Below are positions 1 to 7,909 of a DNA stretch of 10,531 nucleotides, one piece after another. Below the pieces are notes generated by a model, which was given only the letters and a program-made list of their open reading frames with translations, did not search any database and was not told where the DNA came from. Position 1 is the first letter of the stretch; every line of letters begins with the position of its first letter. The translations under genes and the position numbers were made by a program. The stretch comes from Mycoemilia scoparia (lineage: Eukaryota > Kickxellomycota > Kickxellomycetes > Kickxellales > Kickxellaceae), in the NCBI GenBank assembly GCA_027575805.1, contig JANBPU010000454.1, positions 1 to 10,531 on the forward strand, in the 5' to 3' direction.

Positions 1-60
1 TAGTTTTATAATTATGTATTCTTTTAACTCTATTTTTTAAGTTTCTATTAGTAATAAACC

Positions 61-160
61 ACTGTCCACTTGAGCTATTCTCGGTGATTGCAAAAAATTC
101 AAAAAACCACTATATATAGCCAAAATTGAATCAAAGTCAAAATAATGATCCATTTATGGT
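61..160 (-). repeat. Decayed copy of the short palindromic repeat family
   Basis: The segment resembles the right half of the 2791-3011 element read in the same direction. It has a GGTGATTGC block, a CCAAAATT block near 121 and a TCAAAATAATGATCCAT block near 142. The matching parts of the intact element are CTGTGATTGC, CCAAAATTCACC and TCAAAAATTATAATCCAT. Spacing differs and many positions have changed, so this is an old degraded copy or a partial chance match. Identification is by eye only. Confidence 0.3.
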
Positions 161-265
161 TTTTTCTACAAAATTTATTACCGTGTAGCTTCCGACAAGT
201 ATTTTTGGGTGTAATGCTGGTTACATCTCAACTCATAGCTTTCCTACAACTAATGTTTATATTTG

Positions 266-366
266 GGCAATGATTTTTGAAGAGTGTCTTTGAAGACCAA
301 TGATTATAAAGGCTATTCCAGCCAAATGTGTGACTGTCCCTTCAAAAATTATCTCCAATATAGGCT
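266..366 (+). repeat. Diverged single-unit copy of the 2791-2898 repeat
   Basis: This block follows the forward half of the element at 2791-2898 almost throughout. Shared parts in order are a TGATTTTTGAAG(A/G)GTG start, a CCAA(T/C)GATTATA core, a CAGCCAAATG(T/A)GTGACT block, and a CCCTTCAAAAATTAT end followed by CATATAGG or CAATATAGG. The start and end are inverted relative to each other (TTTTTGAAG against CTTCAAAAA), so the unit is an imperfect hairpin of about 100 bases. No coding capacity is present. It is best read as a non-autonomous MITE-like repeat whose transposase source is not in the window. Confidence 0.55.
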
Positions 367-677
367 GACTAATATGGATGATGAATCTGGCCTACTAGTA
401 ACAATTAATCCTTCAAGAATAATGATCTAAATGAGCCTCCAAGGTTTCTTCCAATTGTTAATCATTTTTATACAATTCCAGGAATTACTTTTGTCTATGG
501 TCGTGTAAAATCTGTCTCTATACAATTCTTATTATAATTAACTGTCCACACTTTTATCTGAGGATTCATTTACTATTATCAATAACTGAAAGGCTCTATA
601 ATATTGCAGGACTTTGTCCTGAAAATCAGATATTTTTTGTAGTGTTAGTGATGAATTCCAGCAAAAATTTCACTGGT

Positions 678-707
678 TTTATTTATATACTATAGCAATA
701 TTTTATT
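678..707 (-). terminator. Candidate polyadenylation signals of the F-box gene
   Basis: Read on the minus strand, AATAAA hexamers occur at 702-707 and 678-683, about 105 and 130 bases beyond the TAG stop at 811-813. Both are at plausible distances for the 3' end of the F-box transcript. In DNA this AT-rich such hexamers also arise by chance, so the assignment rests on position alone. Confidence 0.35.
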
Positions 708-787
708 AGAAAAGGAAAAAGTGGTTATAGTAAAAACAATCTCGAATTTTCTTGCAATTTAATTTGCTAATATAATGGTACTATTAT

Positions 788-802
788 CACCACCACCACC
801 AC
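788..802. repeat. (CAC)5 trinucleotide run
   Basis: Five perfect CAC triplets are followed by related TAC/TGC/TAC/TAC triplets up to the F-box stop codon. In transcript sense this is a GTG/GTA run starting just after the stop. It is a short microsatellite in the 3' untranslated region and shows no sign of being coding. Confidence 0.8.
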
Positions 803-810
803 TACTGCTA

Positions 811-2415
811 CTACCAAAAGTAAAATTTGTTCGACGACTTATCATCACTCTCATTTATACGGTGAGAAAATGATATGTTTGGGTAATTTCTAATCAAATA
901 ATCGATTTTGCCCTTATACGCTCTGATCACTATTTCACTGGCATTCGGGAGGATCATAAACAATCGTTTCCACAATAAAAGTTTGATATAGGTTGTATAA
1001 GCAACATCCAGATAAGTGATATTTGGTAATCGGACATTTCTACTAACTTCTTGGAAATGTTTATTATTATTACTACCAACGGTGGTTAATTTGAAGTAGA
1101 TCTTTTTGAGGTTGGGAAACTTTTCTAATGCATAAAATATGTTGATAGTGCACGTTATATCGCGAATGTCCAATTCCTTTATAGCCGTTGTATTGATATT
1201 TGTAATGTTTGAAGGTTGTAAACTGATTTTCTCTAACACCTTCTTTTGATAAGATTTGATGTTTGACAAAAAATAGCTTTTCTCTTCAAGCCTTTCACCA
1301 TCTGGCTCTTCAAGTCTGAGGTATTTAATTGAGGTATTATAGAGCGATAATAAATATCTGAACTTAAGGCAGTGTTGGACAGTGTCATTTGGAATACGAC
1401 GCAAAACAAGAATACAAAGCTTAGGGCAGCGTTGGGATATTATGTCGAGATTCTTCTTGTTTGGATTATCAATATTCAAATATTCTAAATTTTCGAACAA
1501 AACGCCACAAGGAATGTTGATATTGTGGAGACTGCTGCTTAGTATATCATGCCTAACCTCAGAGTCAAAGCCATCTTGATGATACACCAGAGATTTGAGA
1601 TTTGGAAACAACTGGCTTATTAAGGAAAGTTGGATGATTCTTTTGGATGAATCCATCCCCACATTTTTTATTGTGAAATGTGTAATTGTCTTGTATTGCG
1701 GAAGCTCTTTCTTTAGGTCATTTGGATTAGTGGCAGCTGAAATATGACATCTCGACGAAGAGTGGCCTAATCGAAATGTGCTTAGATTTGGAAACATATC
1801 AAGGACATCCAAAATTGAGCATCGAATCGAAAAGCAAACTAGCTCAAGTGTTTTCATCCGTTCTTTTTGAATTAATGAAAGTCGACCCAAAAAATCGTCC
1901 AAAAAATACTCACAGTCCCAAATCACTCTTACATTATCCGCTTCACAAGTCTTGGATAGTTCTGCAATTAACTTTAGTACTTTTGCGTTTCTAACTGATT
2001 TTACGTTCTCAATAACTAGTTTGGAAAGGCTGTGATAGTATCTGCCAATGTGTTTATCCCGAGTATTTTGATAATCAATGTCCATTGAAAGATTTTCCAG
2101 AGAATTCCATGAGAGTTTATCATGGCAAACATAATATTTACCATTAGAATAGTTATCCTTGCATAAATAAAAGGTTTTCATTTCATTTGTTAATCCGGCC
2201 GCAACAGAATCCCATTCCTTTGAAATTTGAGATATGCACTGAAGACTGGACAATAAGTTTTGTACAAATTCTTGTTTTGTTTCATCTCTGATTTTAGACG
2301 ATTTAACACAAAGTGGGTCAGAAGTTATAAACTGACATATCGTGTTTTTCAATTCGTTTGGAATATTATTGAGGTTTGGTGGTGGCGAGGTCTCGACTTT
2401 GCGCTTTAGAGCCAT
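811..2415 (-). CDS. F-box / leucine-rich-repeat-like protein, 534 aa
   Basis: Single-exon frame ending in TAG. I start it at the ATG at 2413-2415 (MALKRK...); the frame continues 13 codons upstream but only from a TTG. After a basic, Pro-rich N-terminus, residues about 15-70 look like a degenerate F-box (NIPNELKNTICQFI, then a later ISQISKEWDSVA helix). The rest has irregular leucine-rich units with the FPNLxxL pattern: about 208-217, 270-278, 307-316, 330-340, 409-419, 433-443, 463-473 and 489-500. F-box proteins of this build usually link a target to an SCF ubiquitin ligase through Skp1, with the repeats binding the target. That role is family knowledge and the target is unknown. No signal peptide or membrane segment is seen. 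Such genes often form large, fast-changing families in fungi, and a decayed relative lies at 9342-10199 on the other strand. The F-box call is by pattern, so the protein could be an LRR protein without Skp1 binding. Confidence 0.75.
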   Translation of the reverse strand: MALKRKVETSPPPNLNNIPNELKNTICQFITSDPLCVKSSKIRDETKQEFVQNLLSSLQCISQISKEWDSVAAGLTNEMKTFYLCKDNYSNGKYYVCHDKLSWNSLENLSMDIDYQNTRDKHIGRYYHSLSKLVIENVKSVRNAKVLKLIAELSKTCEADNVRVIWDCEYFLDDFLGRLSLIQKERMKTLELVCFSIRCSILDVLDMFPNLSTFRLGHSSSRCHISAATNPNDLKKELPQYKTITHFTIKNVGMDSSKRIIQLSLISQLFPNLKSLVYHQDGFDSEVRHDILSSSLHNINIPCGVLFENLEYLNIDNPNKKNLDIISQRCPKLCILVLRRIPNDTVQHCLKFRYLLSLYNTSIKYLRLEEPDGERLEEKSYFLSNIKSYQKKVLEKISLQPSNITNINTTAIKELDIRDITCTINIFYALEKFPNLKKIYFKLTTVGSNNNKHFQEVSRNVRLPNITYLDVAYTTYIKLLLWKRLFMILPNASEIVIRAYKGKIDYLIRNYPNISFSHRINESDDKSSNKFYFW

Positions 2416-2790
2416 TTTGGTCGTGAATGTGTGATAAAGCAGTAATAGCAACAAATATTATATTCATGCATAGTTGTATTTAAAAAAGCGATACTATAAT
2501 CTATGGGATAGATCAAAGTTTTATTAAAAATAAGAACCATGGAAAAATTCGAATCATGCTTCTGTAATGAATTTTGGTATGTAATAGAGGGTTCTTTTAT
2601 TCAAGGACTTTATTATAATAAATGAAAATTTAGAACTTTAAACATAAAATCACAGATCCAGGCATTATTTGGTGTTTATTAGTAATTCAAATATGGTGTG
2701 TGGTTAGTATTCAATATTAAATTAACGCTCACAGCTTGAAACTCACAAATTACACCATATAATAATTACAACTAATTTCTTAATTTCTCA
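2416..2790. other. Upstream region of the F-box gene
   Basis: AT-rich, with no long open frame on either strand. It should hold the F-box promoter. On the minus strand the best TATA-like candidate is the T/A-rich stretch around 2478-2486, about 65-70 bases before the ATG, but it is weak. Nothing else stands out. Confidence 0.4.
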
Positions 2791-3011
2791 TATGGATCAT
2801 AATTTTTGAAGGGTGACTTTTGATGGCCAACGATTATAGAGACAACCACAGCCAAATGAGTGACTCTATAGCCCTTCAAAAATTATTACCCATATAGGTA
2901 GTTATTTTTGAAGGGTGAAAGTTTACTAGTAAAATTGGACACCTATTTGGCTGTGATTGCCCCTATAAACATTGGTCACCAAAATTCACCCTTCAAAAAT
3001 TATAATCCATA
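2791..3011. mobile_element. MITE-like palindromic element, about 221 bp
   Basis: The two 26-base ends (2791-2816 and 2986-3011) are inverted copies differing at one position. Each contains ATAATTTTTGAAGGGTGA. Internally the element consists of two related units of about 110 bases head to head, 2791-2898 forward and about 2899-3011 reverse, each itself ending in inverted AATTTTTGAAGGG/CCCTTCAAAAATT-like arms. The core GCCAAAT block occurs once in each orientation. There is no coding capacity. Small size, long terminal inverted repeats, AT-richness and a related copy at 266-366 fit a non-autonomous DNA transposon. The borders fall in TATA-rich sequence, so a TA target duplication is possible but cannot be proved here. 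Superfamily unknown. Confidence 0.65.
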
Positions 3012-3208
3012 TATAGACTCATAAAAATCTGCCAATAGTATTTATCAGCAAGGCTTGTAGTAGATTACAGACATGTATTGTAAAAGATCGATATGAATCC
3101 ATTATTAGTAATACTAGATATAGTTCACAAGGATCGAAGTAGTACACTTTCTAATAAGTATATGAAGGAAGGGTTAGATAGCTTATAATTAAACTTGTTG
3201 TGTTACAT

Positions 3209-3216
3209 TATAAAAA
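3209..3216 (+). promoter_or_regulatory. TATA-like box before a 28-codon frame
   Basis: TATAAAAA is followed by a leader that becomes C/T-rich (about 3240-3275) and then an ATG at 3278, 62 bases after the box. The spacing resembles that at 4275/4448 and 9267/9342, which makes a fungal promoter plausible. No convincing gene follows, so it may be a relic. Confidence 0.3.
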
Positions 3217-3277
3217 TATCTACAGCTGAATTCAGTTAGTCGTTTTCTCAGCCCAGTTACATCCCAGCTCTCCAGAA

Positions 3278-3364
3278 ATGTCTCACAATGTTATCTACAT
3301 GTTTCTAAGCTCCTCTATACCGTTTTTTCAATATGCAGTCTTTTTAAAGATTGCTATGGCTTAA
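3278..3364 (+). CDS. Short hydrophobic open frame, 28 aa, doubtful
   Basis: The frame starts at ATG 3278 (MSHNVIYMFLSSSIPFF...), is rich in hydrophobic residues, and stops at TAA 3362-3364. I do not recognise it. It could be the start of a truncated secreted or membrane protein, a first exon (though no clear GTAAGT-type donor is seen), a real small peptide, or chance. It is listed only because a TATA-like box and a pyrimidine-rich leader precede it. From here to about 3510 the sequence is AT-rich and shows nothing else. Confidence 0.15.
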   Translation: MSHNVIYMFLSSSIPFFQYAVFLKIAMA

Positions 3365-3509
3365 TTTTATAAGTGGAAATCCATATCACCTTCACTGCAA
3401 TTTTTAGGAGTTTATCAAATTAGTCACTGTTTTTCCAAAATACAAACTTGGAGCGTTTAATTCATACATCTACAATCATTTTTTACAAAATAATGAATGT
3501 GTGATGGCT

Positions 3510-4260
3510 TAGATTATGATTCAAGCAAGTGAGGTTGACTAATAGAATTCATGGTATGCGCCTCACAGGCTTTACAAGCTGGTTTTGCGGGCTGATGCAA
3601 TCGGTGGCACTGCAGCAATAGGAAGAAAAACAGAGCTGATTCGTATAAACACAAGATTCGGCGCTGCTGATATGGCTCTTGTAAAATTGAGGACCAGCCA
3701 TTGACCCAATGCTTCAGCTGCCTATCTGGATTTGTCTGTGTGCCACTTGGGAGCAGATGTCTGGATATTCCAAGCCACCCAGACAAAAGACGCCAAAGGT
3801 CCTTTGTCACTTTGGCTATTTGGTTGGCCTTGCCTGCCTGCATTTGAGCATGGTTGCGCGTGCCGCAGTTGTTGTCCATGAAGCACTGCTGTTGCAAGAT
3901 CGGTGTTGCACAAATTGTAAACAAACACCCGGCAATTGCTTTATTGCGCTGCTGCCAAATGTGTGCGACGGTGTTCTTGGTTTGGAAGGCAATGCTTGAA
4001 TTATGCTTGATCTGGATAATCGGGCATTCATGGTGGCGGGCGCCTCGTTTGTGGATTTGGAATCACCAGCTCCATTTATAACTCCGGTAGCTGGTGGCTT
4101 AGACAAGATCAAAAATGTCCAATGTACAAAATCAAAGGCCAGACCAGATATTCTCTTCAAGCCCATTTCTCAAACAGCATTCGGTGCTAAGCCGACTGTT
4201 TGGTGCTGGCTAAGTCTTCAATGTCAAGGATTTAGTTATGGTTGGCTGCCTTCCAAAGCA
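3510..4260. other. GC-richer island with broken open frames, unassigned
   Basis: Base composition rises clearly compared with the flanks, as in coding DNA. No frame gives a clean gene. On the minus strand a frame is open from about 4069 to the TAA at 3514, but its only in-frame ATGs are late (for example near 3886). Another minus frame begins at a true ATG (4166), runs 116 codons to a TAG at 3816, then continues with few stops and Cys-rich segments to about 3560. On the plus strand a frame from ATG 3551 is Cys-rich and broken only by TGA codons up to about 4081. This pattern suits a decayed gene or gene fragments on an undetermined strand. I do not recognise any domain. It lies directly upstream of the TATA box at 4275, so part of it may be upstream promoter sequence. 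Confidence 0.35.
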
Positions 4261-4274
4261 TACTTCGTTGAGGA

Positions 4275-4282
4275 TATATAAA
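4275..4282 (+). promoter_or_regulatory. TATA box of the decayed small gene
   Basis: TATATAAA is followed by about 165 bases of C/A/T-rich, G-poor leader (4300-4440) and an ATG in a good context (CGACAAAATG). A TATA box with a pyrimidine- and adenine-rich leader is typical of strongly expressed fungal genes. The clean promoter beside a broken reading frame suggests recent loss of function. Confidence 0.5.
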
Positions 4283-4447
4283 GCTGTCTGTTACCCACCA
4301 TTCCTTTGAATCACCAACAATACCAATATCAACACCTTTTCCTGAATACACTTCAAACCTTTCTCCTTTACCTGCCCTATCGTTCTGGCTGCACACTCTA
4401 TTGCAAAAAGGTCCCTTCATCTCAAAAACTACGACTTAATCGACAAA

Positions 4448-4719
4448 ATGTTCACCACTGCTGCTGCTGCTTCATTCGCTGTCTCTGCCAACAACAGCGC
4501 AGATTTCCCCATCACAACCCTCTAAATCTGCAACAACATGGCTGCCAGCACCCTTGCTTCTACACCATTCGGATAACCATTCTATTCCAGAAGCTCTGGT
4601 TTGGCTGCCTTCTATGGTTGCTATAACAACAGCACAGAGCCATTTGCCAGTGCTCCAGCATCATCCAGTCCATAACCATCAACGCCGATTCAGATGATCT
4701 GCCAACATTTGACTTATAA
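4448..4719 (+). pseudogene. Decayed small Ala/Ser-rich gene
   Basis: From ATG 4448 the frame begins MFTTAAAASFAVSANNS and keeps a protein-like, Ala/Ser/Thr/Asn/Pro-rich composition for about 80 codons. It is interrupted by TAA codons at 4523-4525, 4574-4576 and 4673-4675. Near 4675 the likely frame changes by two bases into one ending in an acidic tail (NADSDDLPTFDL) and TAA at 4717-4719, just before the conserved 3' flank. The flanking promoter and AATAAA support a transcribed unit. The contexts of the stops (for example FG-stop-PF and SP-stop-PSTP) would fit former Gln codons. Alternatives are a true 25-aa peptide ending at 4525, or an intron I failed to see. Product unknown. The 3' flank is repeated exactly at the window's right end, so it probably belongs to a family. 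Confidence 0.4.
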
Positions 4720-4727
4720 ACACTCTT

Positions 4728-4802
4728 GTATCATTTTGCTATTTCTATTGCCCCATTTCCTGTAATTCTTAACTGTACAAATAATAAACCTAATATCACT
4801 AT
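4728..4802 (+). repeat. Left arm of a 75-bp perfect inverted repeat
   Basis: It is identical, base for base in inverted orientation, to 10457-10531. It begins 9 bases after the last TAA of the decayed small gene and covers its presumed 3' untranslated region, including the AATAAA at 4783-4788. Rightward of 4802 the similarity to the other copy drops at once to roughly two thirds over the next 18 positions and then fades. The match may extend left of 4728, because the other copy runs off the window. Confidence 0.95.
4783..4788 (+). terminator. Polyadenylation signal of the decayed small gene
   Basis: AATAAA lies 64 bases after the TAA at 4717-4719, inside the 75-bp repeat, and is thus preserved in the second copy. 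Its position suits 3'-end formation of the plus-strand unit. The GH31 gene arrives from the opposite side, with its own signals at 4957-4962 and 4901-4906. Confidence 0.5.
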
Positions 4803-4900
4803 GATTATCAGCATTGAATACTTGTGAAATGCCATGTTCATTAATGTAGGTGAGTTAATGAATGTAGCACCAACAATAAGGGTATTTTTTAAAAATTGTA

Positions 4901-4962
4901 TTTATTTGCAATGATGATTGAAAAGGAAACAGCTCATAACAGAGACAAGTATACTGTTTATT
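4901..4962 (-). terminator. Polyadenylation signals of the GH31 gene
   Basis: On the minus strand AATAAA occurs at 4957-4962, 61 bases beyond the TAA stop, and again at 4901-4906. The first is the more likely. The transcript therefore ends about 100-170 bases from the 3' end of the convergent plus-strand unit. Confidence 0.5.
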
Positions 4963-5023
4963 TGTATCTCAACAGCAAACTCTTTTCACTATAAAGTATG
5001 TTTACAACCAGTTCTCAAGTGTG

Positions 5024-7909
5024 TTATTGTTGCTTGAGCTCGATGGTCCAGTCGTGTGCAACAGACACGGATGGGTTCCTGACAACCAGTGACCCAGTAA
5101 TTGGATCCTCCTCAACATCAACTTCTCTGTCTGCACCCTGAGAGTCGCTTATGAATGCTTTGGCTGCAACCTTCTGGTATCCTACTACAATAATACGCTC
5201 GATTCGAATGTGCTCTACCGATTCTCTGTACTTGTTTCTGACCTCAGCATCAATAGAAACATCCTTTGGATCCTGGTTTTGGGATGACACGAGCTTGTTT
5301 TCAGAGAACTCAAAGCTGGAGTGGATATAACCTCCCTTCTCAAAGTCGAATGTCTCGCCGTCATCAATGTACAGATCGCCCTTGGCAGAGCCATCTTCAT
5401 CAACGTATATATGAAGAGTGTATGGGTCATTGCGCATCAGCTCAGATGAGCGGCGCTGTCTCTCACGAGTAGGGACAATGGATCCACCACGAACATATGC
5501 TGGGATCTGGCTGAGCTCGACATTGCGAGTAAGTGTCTCGCCACCCTTGTGCGCTTTATGGGTGAAGAAGTCGTACCAGACAGCGTTCTTTGGAAATGCA
5601 ATAGTTATCTCAGATGCAGATGCCTTGGCGTGTTCATCCTTGGCTTGCATTGGCTCCAGTACAGGAGCAATCAACAATGAAGACCCAACCATGAACAGTT
5701 TGTCTTCGGCAAACAGCTCAGGCTGCTCAGGGAATTCAACCCACAGTGGACGAGCAATTGGGGTTCCAGACACATTCGAATGTCTGAACAAAGTGTACCA
5801 GTAAGGAAGAAGCCTGTATCGAAGCAAAATGGCATCTCTAATTATAGACGTATGGGGCTCACCCATAGACCATGGCTCTTTACGACAAGAATCTCTGTGT
5901 GTGTGACCACGGAAGAATGGATACCATATGCCAAGCTGATACCATCTAGTAAACAACTCTGGATCACCATCCTTGAAGAACCCACCGACATCAGCACCAA
6001 CAAAATGAATACCAGCAATACTATTAGACAAAACCATTGGTACAGATACAGCAAGGTGTTCCCAATTGGCAGCATTATCACCTGTCCACACTGGTCCATA
6101 TCTCTGACTACCAGCAAAGTAGGATCGAGAAAGAACAAAAGGTCTTTTAGGTGTAGCTTCACGTTTTACAAGACCTTCGAAAGTTGAGCGATGAAAAAGC
6201 ATTCCCATGAGATTATGAACATCACGTTGTTCCCACCCATTTTTGTGGACAAGGTTGCGAGGTAAAGTAAGCTCTGATTGGTTGAATACCGCCATCTCAT
6301 TCATATCGTTCCATATCAAGGTGTTTGGGAAGCTTCCTTTGAATATGTCGAAGCTGTAGTGTTTTTGCCACCATTCACGGGCCTTCTCATTAGTAAAATC
6401 AATATACGCAGATGATCCTGGCCAGCACCACCCTTCAAAGTTTTTTCCCTTCATATCTTTAATAATATATCCATTCTCCTTTGCTTCTTGGTAAACAAAA
6501 TAGTCCTCATCTACTTTTATATGTGGATCAATTATAGTGACAACTTTTCTTTTTGTTTCGTCGAGAAGTCTATGAAGTTTCTCTGGATCTGGGAAGGTCA
6601 TCTTGTTCCAGGTAAAGTATCTCATTCCGTCAGTATAGTCAATATCAAGCCATATGACATCATAAGGGATTGAGTGATCGTCGAATTTGGAGTTTATTTC
6701 TTCAACTTCCTTTTGAGACATATAGCTCCAGCGGCATTGATGATATGCAATTGAAAAGTCTCTTGGGAAAGCCGTTGTTCCTGTGGCTTTGGCATATTGG
6801 GCAAACACATCGCTTGGCTTTGGACCAGTCATGACCATAATGTCCATGATTCCTGACTCGCTGACCCAATGTGTGGTTACTTTGCTTTTTTCTTCCTTGG
6901 TTATATCTACCCACGTCTCTGCTGAGCTCATCCACAGTGCGCCGACCGTGTGCTTCGTGTTATGTGCCAGCATCAATGGAACCGAACCGTAAAGCCCATG
7001 AGGAGAGTCTACATTATACTCAAATGTATCGACATTGTACAACCTGTATGGCTCTGTGTATCCCCCTTCAGCCCCTCTTGTGGGCTTCAGCGAGAGTGGA
7101 GAAGAGTGCTCTGGAATGCCATATACGTGTTCGAATCCAGGAAACTCAATGTCAATTCCAACAGATTCTGGTCCACGAGGCTTTTCATCGGTCCAGTTCT
7201 TGAATGACTCTGACCATCCGTTTTCAACATCGGCTTCATTGGCTTCGGTCTTTTCTCTGTGGTGCTCAAAGTTGAAGTATTCGTTGTTGTTTAGCTGCAA
7301 TACTACTTCATCTCCAATCAGATACTCAATCTTCCATGGCTTCTCAGTAATGCGAATCTTCTTGGACTGGCTTCCCTTGCCACTATCAGTGGTCCCGAAG
7401 GTATAGGTGAAAACCTTTGGGCCATCGACGGTTTCAGCAGTTGCCTTTATGGCGCTAGGATCCAGTAGTGGGGGTCCCTCCTTACCATCAACAAGGGCAA
7501 ATCCAGCAGCCTCATCATATCGTGGAATCAATGGATCCTTCTCTGATGCCCTTATTCTGAAGATCTCACCATCGTGGAAAGTAAGGCGGAATGAGATCAA
7601 AACATTATCCTTGGTGTTCAAAACTTCAAAATTAACTGAACCATCTTTATCTGACTTGACTGAATCAGAGACCAGTTCATATATAGGCGTTGCTCTGGTC
7701 GAATATTTGTTAAAAACTGATCTGATGAACCCAAATAGGCCATGATATGTACCGGTATCCTTGGTACTTATACTGTTGATGTAGGCTCTGTTGCGACGAT
7801 AGTATGATGACTCTTTAGAAACTTTGAACTTACGCTCAAAGTCGTCATCATTGATATAAGCTTTCTGGAAAAGCGATGTAATGACAGAGAGATCAAGCCA
7901 CCTACTCAT
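5024..7909 (-). CDS. GH31 alpha-glucosidase, glucosidase II alpha-like, 961 aa
   Basis: Full-length single-exon gene. I start it at ATG 7907-7909 (MSRWLDL...); the frame extends upstream only from a TTG. Family landmarks in order: N-terminal mutarotase-like beta domain (about 60-330, with EHVYGIPEH at 260-268 and EPYRLYNVD at 286-294), then the catalytic barrel with WLDIDYTDG (420-428), RYFTWN (430-435), IDPHIKVD (460-467), GWCWPGSSAY (493-502), WNDMNE with nucleophile D535, WTGDN with acid/base D611, GADVGGF (638-644), and FRGHTHRD (666-673). C-terminal beta domains follow (PAYVRGGSIVP at 803-813). In the ER, glucosidase II removes the two inner alpha-1,3-glucoses from N-glycans together with a beta subunit. 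This copy is odd. I see no signal peptide, the usual N-terminal Cys pair is replaced (FKVSKESSYYRRNR), and WNDMNEP is WNDMNEM. It may be a cytosolic paralogue acting on another alpha-glucan. Family call firm, location uncertain. Confidence 0.95.
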   Translation of the reverse strand: MSRWLDLSVITSLFQKAYINDDDFERKFKVSKESSYYRRNRAYINSISTKDTGTYHGLFGFIRSVFNKYSTRATPIYELVSDSVKSDKDGSVNFEVLNTKDNVLISFRLTFHDGEIFRIRASEKDPLIPRYDEAAGFALVDGKEGPPLLDPSAIKATAETVDGPKVFTYTFGTTDSGKGSQSKKIRITEKPWKIEYLIGDEVVLQLNNNEYFNFEHHREKTEANEADVENGWSESFKNWTDEKPRGPESVGIDIEFPGFEHVYGIPEHSSPLSLKPTRGAEGGYTEPYRLYNVDTFEYNVDSPHGLYGSVPLMLAHNTKHTVGALWMSSAETWVDITKEEKSKVTTHWVSESGIMDIMVMTGPKPSDVFAQYAKATGTTAFPRDFSIAYHQCRWSYMSQKEVEEINSKFDDHSIPYDVIWLDIDYTDGMRYFTWNKMTFPDPEKLHRLLDETKRKVVTIIDPHIKVDEDYFVYQEAKENGYIIKDMKGKNFEGWCWPGSSAYIDFTNEKAREWWQKHYSFDIFKGSFPNTLIWNDMNEMAVFNQSELTLPRNLVHKNGWEQRDVHNLMGMLFHRSTFEGLVKREATPKRPFVLSRSYFAGSQRYGPVWTGDNAANWEHLAVSVPMVLSNSIAGIHFVGADVGGFFKDGDPELFTRWYQLGIWYPFFRGHTHRDSCRKEPWSMGEPHTSIIRDAILLRYRLLPYWYTLFRHSNVSGTPIARPLWVEFPEQPELFAEDKLFMVGSSLLIAPVLEPMQAKDEHAKASASEITIAFPKNAVWYDFFTHKAHKGGETLTRNVELSQIPAYVRGGSIVPTRERQRRSSELMRNDPYTLHIYVDEDGSAKGDLYIDDGETFDFEKGGYIHSSFEFSENKLVSSQNQDPKDVSIDAEVRNKYRESVEHIRIERIIVVGYQKVAAKAFISDSQGADREVDVEEDPITGSLVVRNPSVSVAHDWTIELKQQ

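Larger units (their letters stand above)
1..660. other. AT-rich intergenic region with decayed repeats
   Basis: No reading frame of useful length and no RNA gene is seen here. The stretch is AT-rich and contains repeat-derived segments (61-160 and 266-366, listed separately). A possible further remnant lies at about 367-432, where a CTACTAGTAA block and a CTTCAAGAATAATGATC block resemble parts of the reverse half of the 2791-3011 element. The remainder, to about 660, is simple AT-rich DNA in which I see nothing specific. Confidence 0.5.

Noticed and set aside
2416..2454. N-terminal extension of the F-box protein with a Leu run (possible signal peptide)
   Set aside because: The extension begins at TTG, not ATG. 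The first ATG in frame is at 2413-2415 and gives a normal basic, soluble N-terminus.
4306..4626. 106-aa plus-strand protein starting at 4306
   Set aside because: It starts at TTG in what looks like the leader of the 4448 unit, and the translation is low-complexity His/Gln/Cys-rich, typical of a shadow frame.
4448..4719. Reassigned genetic code, with TAA read as glutamine
   Set aside because: The F-box and glucosidase genes together give about 1,500 codons without internal TAA or TAG, use CAA/CAG for Gln, and end at TAG and TAA. A code change would show in those genes too.
5266..7745. Several open frames of 60-135 codons on the plus strand and in other minus frames across the glucosidase gene
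   Set aside because: They overlap a strongly conserved GH31 gene and have no recognisable protein features of their own.
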